Of a stretch of DNA of 64,000 bases, positions 7,521-15,803 are shown piece after piece. Both the position numbers and the translations under genes were made by a program. How positions within the stretch are numbered: position 1 is the first letter of the stretch; each line of letters begins with the position of its first letter. Below the pieces are notes generated by a model. The model saw nothing but the letters and a program-made list of their open reading frames with translations, was not told the DNA's origin and did no database searches. The DNA is from Anaerolineae bacterium (GTDB taxonomy: Bacteria; Chloroflexota; Anaerolineae; Aggregatilineales; J027), in assembly GCA_021463865.1 (NCBI GenBank), contig JAJTXY010000004.1:98858-162857 (forward strand), given 5' to 3'.

Positions 7521-9623
7521 ATGCAAGACACGATCTATGACCACTTGATTTTTGATAACAGCCGCACACCTGACACTTACTTTTTTAGTCATGTCACATT
7601 TTCGGGGGATAGTTCAATACACCATATCAACCATCACCTGCCCGTGAGCCATGCCCATTTTATCACCCCACCCAACAGCCTTGAATTGACGTGGTGTTCC
7701 AAAGCAGGGGGTCATTGGCAGGCCGAAATTTTGGTCGAGTATTGGCGGGGACGATCCACTGCGCTCAAAGGGGATACACTCTCATTTTGGTGCTACGCCC
7801 CTGCTCCCATTCCGCCAGAATCACTGCCGCTGGTGTGGTTGGAAGTGCGCGGCGAGATTAGGCCCTTTTTCCATTTGAGACTGGCGGTTAAAGATTTGCC
7901 TGTCCGACAGTGGACGCATGTCCAAATTCCACTCAGCGCCCATTTTGACCTGACCTTTAAGCAGAAGGATGGGCCGGAAATCACCAAAGTTATTTTTTCG
8001 CAGGGCAATCTAAGCGACGAAACCTATACCCTCTACCTTGATGACATCAAAATTGGCAACGTCCCTCAAAATCAACCTGTCACACCGCCTACGGGATTTT
8101 CTGCCGTCGCCTATGATCGCCATGTAGAATTGGCATGGGCCAAAATCACTGATCCCGCCGTGCAGTATGTCCAAATTGAGCGGGCCGAAGTAGGGCAAGA
8201 TTTTCAACCTGTTGGCATTCAATATCCACACTATTCGCGGTTTGTGGATTACATCGGTCTGTCCCATCGTACCGTCCGTTATCGCCTCACCGCCGTCAAT
8301 TATGCCTATCAAGCCTCCATGCCAACACCGAGCATCGAAGCCACTACCCGCCCATTTAGCGATGATGAATTATTGACGATGGTGCAAGAAGCGCATTTTC
8401 GCTACTACTGGGATCATGCCCACCCCGACGCAGGCTTGGCGCTAGAATGTATCCCCGGTGACACCAACATGATTGCATTAGGCGCATCCGGTTTTGGCCT
8501 CATGGCGTTAATCGTGGGGGCAGCGCGCGGATTCATCAGTCGGGCTGAATTGACAGAGCATATCCAAAAAGTGCTGCTCTTCTTGAGCACAGCGGATCGG
8601 TTTCATGGGGTCTGGCCGCATTTTCTGGATGGGCGCACGGGCAAAACCGTTCCCTTTTTTGGCGATCACGATGATGGTGGGGATTTGGTCGAGACCGCCT
8701 TTATGTTGCAGGCCCTGTTAACCCTGCGCCAATATTTTGACCGCCCCACGCCGGAGGAAGAGCAAATCCGTGCCACCATCACCCACCTCTGGGAAACCAC
8801 TGAATGGGATTGGTACCGCTTCCCCGATGACCCCCATTTTTTAATCTGGCACTGGTCGCCCAAACATGGCTGGTTGATTAATCACCCCCTCATTGGCTGG
8901 AACGAGGTCATGATTGTCTACCTGCTGGCGATTGCCTCCCCAACCCATCCCGTCCCTGCCGAGATGTTCCATAACGGGTGGGCCTCGCAAAACGAACGCG
9001 CCCAACAATATCGCAGCGGATGGGGGCAGACGACGGCGGGCAGTCTCTATACCAACGGTACAGAATATTATGACATCGAGCTTCCGGTAGGTGTTGGGTC
9101 AGGTGGCCCATTGTTCTTTACCCATTACTCGTTTTTGGGCTTTGACCCTCGCCACAAACGTGATCGCTATGCCAATTATTTCGACAACAACCGCCGCATC
9201 AGCCTGATTAACTATCGTCATTGTGTCGCCAATCCGGGGGGCTTTGTCGGCTATGGCGAAAATTTCTGGGGATTGACCGCCAGCGACGACCATACAGGGT
9301 ATGTGCCGCACGACCCCCAAAACGACAACGGTACAATTACGCCCACCGGAGCACTAGCGGCTTTTCCCTATACCCCCACTGAATCCATGCAGGCCCTCAA
9401 GCATTTTTATTTTGATCGTGGGGCGGAGCTTTGGGATATTTACGGTTTCCGCGACGCCTGCAATCCCACTGTCGGGTACGTTTCCAATATTTATATGGGA
9501 TTGAACCAAGCGCCGATTGTGGGCATGATTGAAAATCACCGCACAGGGCTATTGTGGCGGCTGTTTATGTCCAATCCTGAGATACAGGGGATGTTGGACA
9601 AAATTGGATTTGTGCCGGATTAA
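7521..9623 (+). CDS. intracellular GH144-type glucanase with CBM-like and FN3 modules
   Basis: 700 residues without a signal peptide. Residues about 30-180 form a jelly-roll-like module ending [12 protein letters not shown]; about 189-277 are a fibronectin type III-like domain ([19 protein letters not shown]...[13 protein letters not shown]). From about 279 to 700 it carries the same PF10091/GH144-type catalytic domain as the 2611 gene: [49 protein letters not shown] and [19 protein letters not shown]. It starts 3 bases after the GH1 stop with GAGG upstream, so it is co-translated with the beta-glucosidase. Proposed role: shortening imported beta-1,2-gluco-oligosaccharides, or exo-release of sophorose, for GH1. 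An export route that does not need a signal peptide cannot be excluded. Confidence 0.85.
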   Translation: MQDTIYDHLIFDNSRTPDTYFFSHVTFSGDSSIHHINHHLPVSHAHFITPPNSLELTWCSKAGGHWQAEILVEYWRGRSTALKGDTLSFWCYAPAPIPPESLPLVWLEVRGEIRPFFHLRLAVKDLPVRQWTHVQIPLSAHFDLTFKQKDGPEITKVIFSQGNLSDETYTLYLDDIKIGNVPQNQPVTPPTGFSAVAYDRHVELAWAKITDPAVQYVQIERAEVGQDFQPVGIQYPHYSRFVDYIGLSHRTVRYRLTAVNYAYQASMPTPSIEATTRPFSDDELLTMVQEAHFRYYWDHAHPDAGLALECIPGDTNMIALGASGFGLMALIVGAARGFISRAELTEHIQKVLLFLSTADRFHGVWPHFLDGRTGKTVPFFGDHDDGGDLVETAFMLQALLTLRQYFDRPTPEEEQIRATITHLWETTEWDWYRFPDDPHFLIWHWSPKHGWLINHPLIGWNEVMIVYLLAIASPTHPVPAEMFHNGWASQNERAQQYRSGWGQTTAGSLYTNGTEYYDIELPVGVGSGGPLFFTHYSFLGFDPRHKRDRYANYFDNNRRISLINYRHCVANPGGFVGYGENFWGLTASDDHTGYVPHDPQNDNGTITPTGALAAFPYTPTESMQALKHFYFDRGAELWDIYGFRDACNPTVGYVSNIYMGLNQAPIVGMIENHRTGLLWRLFMSNPEIQGMLDKIGFVPD

Positions 9624-9715
9624 GATGTTGATTATTTTTGACAATCTATCCTGCTGCTACAATGGAGGGAGGCTAATATTGGCAGTAGACCTTGTAGTTT
9701 TGGTAGAGAGTAACT

Positions 9716-10753
9716 ATGGCAGACAATCGAAATGGACGAGCCATTACCCAAGATGATGTAGCCCATCACGCCGGAGTGACGCGTTCCATCGTGTCCTATG
9801 TCATCAATAACGGGCCACGCAAGGTCTCGGAGGAAACCCGCAACCGTGTCCTCGCCGCCATCAAAGAACTCGGCTACCGCCCCAACAAACACGCCCGAAT
9901 GCTTTCCAGCGTAGATAACACCATTGCCGAGAAATATCTTGGCATCATCTTGGCAGGCAATTACATGTTCAAGCGACCCTATTATGGCGCGATCCTCGCT
10001 AGTATTCACGAACATGCCCATGAACATGACTGCCATATTCGCTTTATCCGCGTGTTTGACGATTTCAGTAATCCGGCTTTGTTTAATGAATTGATTCACC
10101 CCAATGAAATTAGTGGCCTGATTTTATTGGGCCTCGATCAAGTTTTGGACACCATTGAGGACGAAACGCTGATTGATGAGATTGTGCATCGGGTAGATCG
10201 GGCCGTGTGTGTGGAGTGGGAATGGCCGGGTGTGCCTTCCATCCAATTTGATCGCCAATTCGCCGCATTTCAATCCACCCAACATTTGATTACGTTAGGT
10301 CGTCGCCAAATCGCCTATATTGGCCCAGAAGATAAGCGTGTACAAGGGTATCGCCAAGCCCTTTGGGAAAATAATCTGCCGATTGATGAAAGCCTTATAC
10401 GCCCTGCTGTGAATGCCAGTTCTGGCTTTGAATCCTGTGACCAATTGTTGGCAAGCGGGGTTCCGGTAGATGCCATCTGCTCCGGCACGGATGAGGTGTC
10501 CATCGGCATCCTTAACTGTTTACATCGGCGCGGCTTTGCAGTGCCAAAAGATATTGCTCTCGCCAGCATTGACAACCTCGATATTGCGGCCTATACCGTT
10601 CCGCCGCTGACAACCGTCGAAGTCCCCAAACGTGAAATCGGCTATCATGCGGTGGATATTTTGACCTCCGACAAAGCCACTTATGATGTCGCGGGTTATG
10701 CTATTACCCTGCCTACTCGTTTAATCGTCCGCGAATCCAGTGTGATGCCATAA
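9716..10753 (+). CDS. LacI-family regulator (galactan locus)
   Basis: 345 residues. HTH at residues about 10-31 (ITQDDVAHHAGVTRSIVSYVIN), then GPRKVSEETRNRVLAAIKELGYRPNKHARML. The sensor domain ends in LASIDNLDIAAYTVPPLTTVEVPKREIGYHAV, as in sugar-responsive LacI proteins. It sits directly upstream of the galactan utilisation operon and 92 bases after the GH144 gene. A TTGACA at 9638-9643 with TACAAT at 9658-9663 is too closely spaced (14 bases) to call its promoter with confidence. The palindrome at 10859-10872 is its most likely target. Confidence 0.93.
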   Translation: MADNRNGRAITQDDVAHHAGVTRSIVSYVINNGPRKVSEETRNRVLAAIKELGYRPNKHARMLSSVDNTIAEKYLGIILAGNYMFKRPYYGAILASIHEHAHEHDCHIRFIRVFDDFSNPALFNELIHPNEISGLILLGLDQVLDTIEDETLIDEIVHRVDRAVCVEWEWPGVPSIQFDRQFAAFQSTQHLITLGRRQIAYIGPEDKRVQGYRQALWENNLPIDESLIRPAVNASSGFESCDQLLASGVPVDAICSGTDEVSIGILNCLHRRGFAVPKDIALASIDNLDIAAYTVPPLTTVEVPKREIGYHAVDILTSDKATYDVAGYAITLPTRLIVRESSVMP

Positions 10754-10816
10754 GCTCAACTTAATCTATGTTTCTCTAATCGAATCAGGATTTGGGCTGC
10801 ACTTTTTTAAGTACAG

Positions 10817-10872
10817 TTGACAATTTGCTGTTGTCTATGTTACGATCAACATGAGTTGTCAACGCGCGTTGA
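10817..10872 (+). promoter_or_regulatory. promoter plus LacI-type operator of the galactan operon
   Basis: TTGACA (10817-10822), an 18-base spacer and TACGAT (10841-10846) form a good promoter with expected start near 10853. Immediately downstream is a perfect 14-bp palindrome TCAACGCGCGTTGA (10859-10872), centred on CG. An operator just past the start site fits a roadblock repressor, presumably the LacI protein encoded at 9716. Confidence 0.7.
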
Positions 10873-10914
10873 TTGATGAGTATTTTTATACTTTTATTGA
10901 AAGAACATATTCTG

Positions 10915-11928
10915 ATGTACCTCGGTGCTGATCTTTCTTTCGTCAATGAACTAGACGATTTAGGCGGCGTTTTTTATCATCAGCAACAACCCCGCGATGC
11001 CTTTGCACTATTTCATGAGTTCGGGGCCAATATCGTGCGGGTTCGATTGTGGCACACCCCCACCGTCACCAACTACAGCAATCTACCCGATGTTAAACGT
11101 ACCATCCAGCGAGCCAAAGCACTTGGTATGGCTGTGATGCTGGATTTCCACTATTCCGATCATTGGGCCGATCCCGCCAAACAAATCATCCCGGCAGCAT
11201 GGGCACATCTCACCGACTTATCCGCCCTCGAAAACGCCCTCTATGATTACACCCATCATGTATTGGTTGAATTGAATACAGCAGGCCTATCCCCTGAATT
11301 TGTGCAGGTCGGCAACGAAATCAATACGGAGATATTGCTCGACGCTCCACCTACTGACGCGCCTATCCGCTGGCCCAGAAATGCCCAACTCATCAACGCG
11401 GGTATCGAGGCGGTACGGGATGCTGCCCCCCAAGCGCGGGTCATCCTGCATATCGCCCAACCGGAAAACATCGTCTGGTGGTTTGATGCAGCCATCACAG
11501 CAGGCGTGGTGGATTTCGACGTTATTGGCCTGTCTTATTATCCCAAATGGAGCCAATGCAGGCTGGATGAAGCAGCCCAAACCATCGGTCAAGCACGCGA
11601 ACGGTATCAAAAAGATGTCATGCTGGTCGAGACCGCCTATCCTTGGACATTAACCCCCGGTAGTGAAAACGACCACCTCTTGGGAGCCGATGCGCTCCTG
11701 CCCGAATATCCCGCGACGCCGCAAGGCCAGCGTCAATTTTTGACCGATTTAACACAAGCCACCCTGAATCATGGCGGCCTTGGGGTTGTCTATTGGGAAC
11801 CTGCTTGGATTTCCATCCCCGCCAAGCCGTCACATTGGGAAAACGCCACCTTTTTTGATTATCAGGGCAGAGTTCATGAGGGTATTCAATTCCTAACACA
11901 CCGCTATGAGCAGCGGACGTTGGAGTAA
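10915..11928 (+). CDS. intracellular GH53 endo-beta-1,4-galactanase
   Basis: 337 residues from the ATG at 10915. The family domain begins at once with MYLGADLSFVNELDDLGG, matching the mature start of the second GH53 in this window. An upstream ATG (10876) would add 13 residues that do not form a convincing signal peptide. Acid/base E135 lies in FVQVGNEIN and nucleophile E239 in VMLVETAYPW; LDFHYSDHWADP is also typical. GH53 cuts beta-1,4-galactan or galacto-oligosaccharides. Without an export signal this copy should trim imported oligosaccharides in the cytoplasm. It is the first gene of a six-gene operon, 32 bases before the binding-protein gene. Confidence 0.9.
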   Translation: MYLGADLSFVNELDDLGGVFYHQQQPRDAFALFHEFGANIVRVRLWHTPTVTNYSNLPDVKRTIQRAKALGMAVMLDFHYSDHWADPAKQIIPAAWAHLTDLSALENALYDYTHHVLVELNTAGLSPEFVQVGNEINTEILLDAPPTDAPIRWPRNAQLINAGIEAVRDAAPQARVILHIAQPENIVWWFDAAITAGVVDFDVIGLSYYPKWSQCRLDEAAQTIGQARERYQKDVMLVETAYPWTLTPGSENDHLLGADALLPEYPATPQGQRQFLTDLTQATLNHGGLGVVYWEPAWISIPAKPSHWENATFFDYQGRVHEGIQFLTHRYEQRTLE

Positions 11929-11960
11929 ACCGAAACTTTTTATTTAGAAAGGACATTCGT

Positions 11961-13172
11961 ATGAAGCGTTTCGTTTTTTTAGTTGTACTTGTTGTATTGG
12001 CAGTTAATCTGCCGCTGTCCGCATCCCCCAAAGCGGTAGCCCAAACCCCTACCTTAACCATTTGGACAGATGATCAGCGCCTGCCGGTCCTCACCGAATT
12101 GTCGAAGGCATTCACCGAAGAATACGGGGTGGAAGTGGTTGTCGAGCCACAGGGCACCGAAAACACCATGAACACCATGACGCAGGGCGCTGCCACTGGC
12201 GAAGGCCCCGACCTTTTCACTATTCCGCATGACAATATGGGACGGTTGGTAGATACAGGGGTGGTCGCTCCGATTGATCTGGGTGACAAAGCCGAATTTT
12301 TCCTGCCAAATTCGCTAGAAGCCTTCACCTATAATGGTGAACTCTACGGTGTGCCGTTCGCGGTGGAAAATGACGCGCTGTTCCGTAATGTTGACCTCGT
12401 GCCGGAAGCCCCCAAGACATGGGCCGAAGCCGCTGAAATTGGACGGCAGTTGGTGGATGAGGGTAAGGTTGAATATGCCTTTGCCTTCCCCGATCTCGGT
12501 TACAACTACTATCCGGTCTACACCGCGTTTGGTGGCTACGTTTTTGGTCGGGACGAAGAGGGCAACTACACCGCTGATGATCTCGGCATGGACAACGAAG
12601 GCATGGTTGCTGGTGCGGAATGGGCCAACTCCCTCATCCGCGATGGCTATGCCTCTGAGAATCTGGACTGGGAAGCCGCCCACGTTCTGTTTGAAAGCGG
12701 ACAGGCCCCCTTCATCATCACTGGCCCTTGGGCGGTGGATCGTTTCAAGACCAATGAAGTGCCATATGCCATTAGTGCTTTCCCCGCCGCTACCGAAGAC
12801 GGCGAACCCGGTGGGCCGTTCATCGGCGTGCAGGGTTTTATGGTCAACGCAGGCAGCGAAAATCTGCTGTTGGCCCAGACCTATCTGACCGAATTCATCG
12901 CCACCGATGAATCCATGCAATACATCTTCGACAATGACCCACGTCCTTCCGCGTGGGTGGCTGTTTTTGAAGCGACCGAAGACCCCGATATGCGCGGTTT
13001 TTCTGAGGCAGGGGTAACTGGTCAGGCTATGCCTGCCATTCCGGCGATGGGCTTTGTGTGGGATGCGTGGGAAAGCGCCGGCCTGCTGATTACGCAGGGC
13101 GAATTGACCCCCAGCGAGGCCCTTAGCCAAGCGGCTGAACAGATTCGCACACAAATCACCGAATCTGAATAA
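11961..13172 (+). CDS. MalE-like oligosaccharide-binding protein
   Basis: 403 residues with a signal peptide of about 29 residues (MKRFVFLVVLVVLAVNLPLSAS...AVAQ), no lipobox cysteine, and then TLTIWTDDQRLPVLTELSKAFTEEYGV, the typical start of MalE/GanS/cyclodextrin-binding proteins. GPDLFTIPHDNMGRLVDTGVVAP and PFIITGPWAVDRF are further family features. An AAAGGAC ribosome-binding site lies upstream. It presumably captures galacto-oligosaccharides for the two permeases that follow. A stable hairpin (13184-13218) lies right after the stop, a common way of making more binding protein than membrane subunits. Confidence 0.93.
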   Translation: MKRFVFLVVLVVLAVNLPLSASPKAVAQTPTLTIWTDDQRLPVLTELSKAFTEEYGVEVVVEPQGTENTMNTMTQGAATGEGPDLFTIPHDNMGRLVDTGVVAPIDLGDKAEFFLPNSLEAFTYNGELYGVPFAVENDALFRNVDLVPEAPKTWAEAAEIGRQLVDEGKVEYAFAFPDLGYNYYPVYTAFGGYVFGRDEEGNYTADDLGMDNEGMVAGAEWANSLIRDGYASENLDWEAAHVLFESGQAPFIITGPWAVDRFKTNEVPYAISAFPAATEDGEPGGPFIGVQGFMVNAGSENLLLAQTYLTEFIATDESMQYIFDNDPRPSAWVAVFEATEDPDMRGFSEAGVTGQAMPAIPAMGFVWDAWESAGLLITQGELTPSEALSQAAEQIRTQITESE

Positions 13173-13183
13173 TTAGAGACACC

Positions 13184-13218
13184 GCAGGCATTCCTTTCCA
13201 TACTTGAGGAGTGCCTGC
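13184..13218 (+). other. intercistronic stem-loop after the binding-protein gene
   Basis: GCAGGCATTCC (13184-13194) pairs with GGAGTGCCTGC (13208-13218) through 11 pairs including one G-T wobble, with a 13-base loop. No strong U-run follows, so it is more likely a message-stabilising or attenuating element than a full terminator. It would allow higher expression of the binding protein than of the permeases. Confidence 0.6.
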
Positions 13219-13253
13219 CCTCCTTCCATTTATTGGTTTCAACGGTTTTTTCT

Positions 13254-14813
13254 ATGAACAAAAAAAACGCCTTTCCTGTGACCCCTTCAACCATCATCCG
13301 CCTAGTATTGGTAGGCGTGTTTGATGTGGCGGTGCTGTCGCTCATCCGTCAATTATTGAATGACGGCAACTATCCACTTTCCGGCATTCTCGGTGTGGTG
13401 ATTGTCATTATTACCCTCTGTTTTTCGCTGGAAAAATTGCGGTACTATCGCTGGTTGGGGGTTAGCCTTGCCGCGACCACGCTTTTTGTCCTATACCCGA
13501 TTCTATACACCATCTACCTCTCCACCACCAATGCAGGTTATGGGCATATTCTCACCAAGCAGGAGGCGGTGGATTTCTTGGAGAGCCAGCAATACGTTCC
13601 TGAATCGGGTCAGCAGTATAAATGGACAGCCTATCGCTCCCTTGAATCCATCGATGATTATGTACTGTGGTTGCAGGCCGAAGATGACGCCACCTTTCTC
13701 ACTGGTATAGGAACTGCTACCCAACCCGCCAGCATTGGGGAGGATGGCGTAGGGATCGCTGATGACAAGGGTATTCCGACCAGCATTCAAGGCTATCAGC
13801 GCCTTGAAAAGCGCGATACGGTTGCCATGATTGATCAATTGGGCGAACTTGAATTTGGCGTCGCACCCGATATTATCCGTATTACCAGCCTGACGGCTGC
13901 TGCCACCACCCAACAGCGGTATCGCTACCATTCCGACAGCGATACCCTCACCGATGCCGAGACGGGCCTTGTCTATCATCCTGACGAAGGCGTTTTTACC
14001 ACCGATGATGGTCAAGAACTGCCCCCCGGTTTTAGGGTTGGGGTGGGGCTGGATAACTTCGAGCGTTTTTTCTCAAGTTCGGCGCTGCGTGGGCCGCTGG
14101 TGCGTATTATCTCGTGGAACTTCGCCTATGCCATTTTGAGCGTGTTATGCAGTTTTGCGCTGGGTCTGTTTATCGCAGTTTTGTTCGAAACTCTGCCCGG
14201 CAGGCAAATTATCCGTGCCTTGCTGATTATCCCCTATCCCATTCCAGCACTGGTTTCGATTCTTATCTGGCGCAATCTGCTTAATCCAGACTTTGGCGCA
14301 CTCGTCAGCCTGCAAAACTCTATTTTCGGCACCGCCCCCAACTGGCTTACCGATCCGAAATGGACACGCATCGCCATTATCATTATCAATATGTGGCTCT
14401 CCTATCCCTATTTTTATATTGTCTCCAGTGGCGCATTACAAGCCATTCCCACCGATATGATGGACGCGGCGGCGGTGGATGGGGCGAACGCATGGCAGCG
14501 CTTTTCCAAGATTACGCTACCCCTGCTGCTAAAGATTGTCAGTCCGTTGTTGGTGGCGTCTTTTGCTTTTAACTTTAACAACTTCAACCTGATATACATC
14601 TTCAATCAGGGCAATCCACCCATCGCGGGGTCACCGATTCCAGCCGGTCACACCGATATTTTGATCTCATTTGTCTATCGCCTTGCTTTCAATTCAGCCA
14701 TAAGCGATTACGGCTTAGGGGCCAGCATCTCGATTGTATTGTTCCTCTTTATCGCGGCGATCACATGGGGTCAATTCCGTTACACGCGCGTTTTGGAGGA
14801 TCAAACCGTATGA
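13254..14813 (+). CDS. MalF-like ABC sugar permease
   Basis: 519 residues from the ATG at 13254; the in-frame TTG at 13233 is less likely. Several membrane segments precede a large extracytoplasmic loop (roughly residues 85-280, from GYGHILTKQEAVDFL to LDNFERFF), the hallmark of MalF-type subunits. The EAA loop reads DAAAVDGANAWQRFSKITLPLL and contacts the ATPase. It forms a heterodimer with the next gene's product, whose ATG overlaps this stop codon. No clear ribosome-binding site is visible before the start, perhaps because the preceding hairpin affects its translation. No ATPase gene is present, so a shared MsmX/UgpC-type ATPase elsewhere is likely (inference). Confidence 0.93.
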   Translation: MNKKNAFPVTPSTIIRLVLVGVFDVAVLSLIRQLLNDGNYPLSGILGVVIVIITLCFSLEKLRYYRWLGVSLAATTLFVLYPILYTIYLSTTNAGYGHILTKQEAVDFLESQQYVPESGQQYKWTAYRSLESIDDYVLWLQAEDDATFLTGIGTATQPASIGEDGVGIADDKGIPTSIQGYQRLEKRDTVAMIDQLGELEFGVAPDIIRITSLTAAATTQQRYRYHSDSDTLTDAETGLVYHPDEGVFTTDDGQELPPGFRVGVGLDNFERFFSSSALRGPLVRIISWNFAYAILSVLCSFALGLFIAVLFETLPGRQIIRALLIIPYPIPALVSILIWRNLLNPDFGALVSLQNSIFGTAPNWLTDPKWTRIAIIIINMWLSYPYFYIVSSGALQAIPTDMMDAAAVDGANAWQRFSKITLPLLLKIVSPLLVASFAFNFNNFNLIYIFNQGNPPIAGSPIPAGHTDILISFVYRLAFNSAISDYGLGASISIVLFLFIAAITWGQFRYTRVLEDQTV

Positions 14814-15736
14814 CCGACATCCAAACTCATTCCAAGCCAATAGCCACGACCAGCTACAATAAACCCAATTTCTCGCTGAATTATCAGCAGCGACGTTGGC
14901 TAGGATATATCATCCGTTACATCATCGCGGCGATTCTGATTGTGTTCGCCTTTGTACCCGTTGTATGGGTGTTGTCGGCTTCGTTTAATCCATCGGGGTC
15001 GCTGGTCTCGATAGAAGTGATCCCCCAAAACCCCGGCTTCGGGAATTATCGCGGTCTGTTTGAGAACCAATACTATCCATACCTGACATGGCTCAGGAAT
15101 TCATTTGTGGTGGCCTCCGTCTCAACATTTTTGAGTGTCAGCAGCACCACCGTCTCCGCCTATGGCCTGTCGCGCTTCCGCTTTTATGGGCGCAAAACCT
15201 TGATGCGAGCCATTTTGATTATCAGTATTTTCCCGGCGGCCCTCTCGATTATCGCGCTGTATACGACCTTTCAACAGGTCGGCAACCATATCGGTATCTT
15301 GGGTCTCGATTCCCATGCCTCGCTGATTTTGATTTATGCGTCCGGCGCACTCAGCATCAACGTGTTTTTGGTGAAGGGCTATATAGATTCCATTCCGCTC
15401 GAAATTGAGGAATCAGCACTGGTGGATGGTGCGACCCATGCCCAGATTTTCCGTATGATTACCCTGCCCCTTGCCAAGCCGATTCTCATCACCATCTCGG
15501 TGCTCACCTTTATGGCGATTTATGGCGATTTTGTGCTGCCGCGTGTCTTGATGCAAAGCTCTGACAAATATACGGTCATGGTCGGCCTCTATTTGTTCCA
15601 GTCAGCGGACTATGCCCAAAACTGGGGCGTTTTTACGGCGGGGGCGGTCATCGCGGCCTTGCCGATTCTTGGACTCTATATGCTGCTCCAACGCTACATT
15701 ATTGGTGGTCTGACGGCTGGCGCAGTCAAACTTTAA
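14810..15736 (+). CDS. MalG-like ABC sugar permease
   Basis: 308 residues. Start at the ATG at 14810, which overlaps the MalF-like stop as ATGA and has GGAGGA 9 bases upstream, so translation is coupled. It has six predicted membrane spans, with the EAA loop EESALVDGATHAQIFRMITLPLAKP. The C-terminus GLTAGAVKL is characteristic of MalG relatives, where it inserts between the ATPase subunits. It completes the membrane pore for the binding protein at 11961. Confidence 0.94.
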   Translation: MTDIQTHSKPIATTSYNKPNFSLNYQQRRWLGYIIRYIIAAILIVFAFVPVVWVLSASFNPSGSLVSIEVIPQNPGFGNYRGLFENQYYPYLTWLRNSFVVASVSTFLSVSSTTVSAYGLSRFRFYGRKTLMRAILIISIFPAALSIIALYTTFQQVGNHIGILGLDSHASLILIYASGALSINVFLVKGYIDSIPLEIEESALVDGATHAQIFRMITLPLAKPILITISVLTFMAIYGDFVLPRVLMQSSDKYTVMVGLYLFQSADYAQNWGVFTAGAVIAALPILGLYMLLQRYIIGGLTAGAVKL

Positions 15737-15803
15737 GTCAAGACTTTTGGAGAATATTCGGCGGGCTAACCGCTGGTATAACAAACGCTAGGTTAGGCAA
15801 CTC

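Noticed and set aside
2611..9623. Calling the two large enzymes GH15 glucoamylases
   Set aside because: The catalytic domain resembles the PF10091 glucoamylase-labelled family, but that label is historical. Characterised members (GH144) act on beta-1,2-glucan, and GH15 motifs are absent.
7521..9623. A hidden signal peptide on the second GH144-type enzyme
   Set aside because: The first 40 residues ([20 protein letters not shown]...) are polar without a hydrophobic core, and the start is fixed by its spacing to the GH1 gene.
12315..13154. 279-codon minus-strand frame
   Set aside because: Antisense to the MalE-like gene; a long shadow frame caused by the codon bias of that gene.
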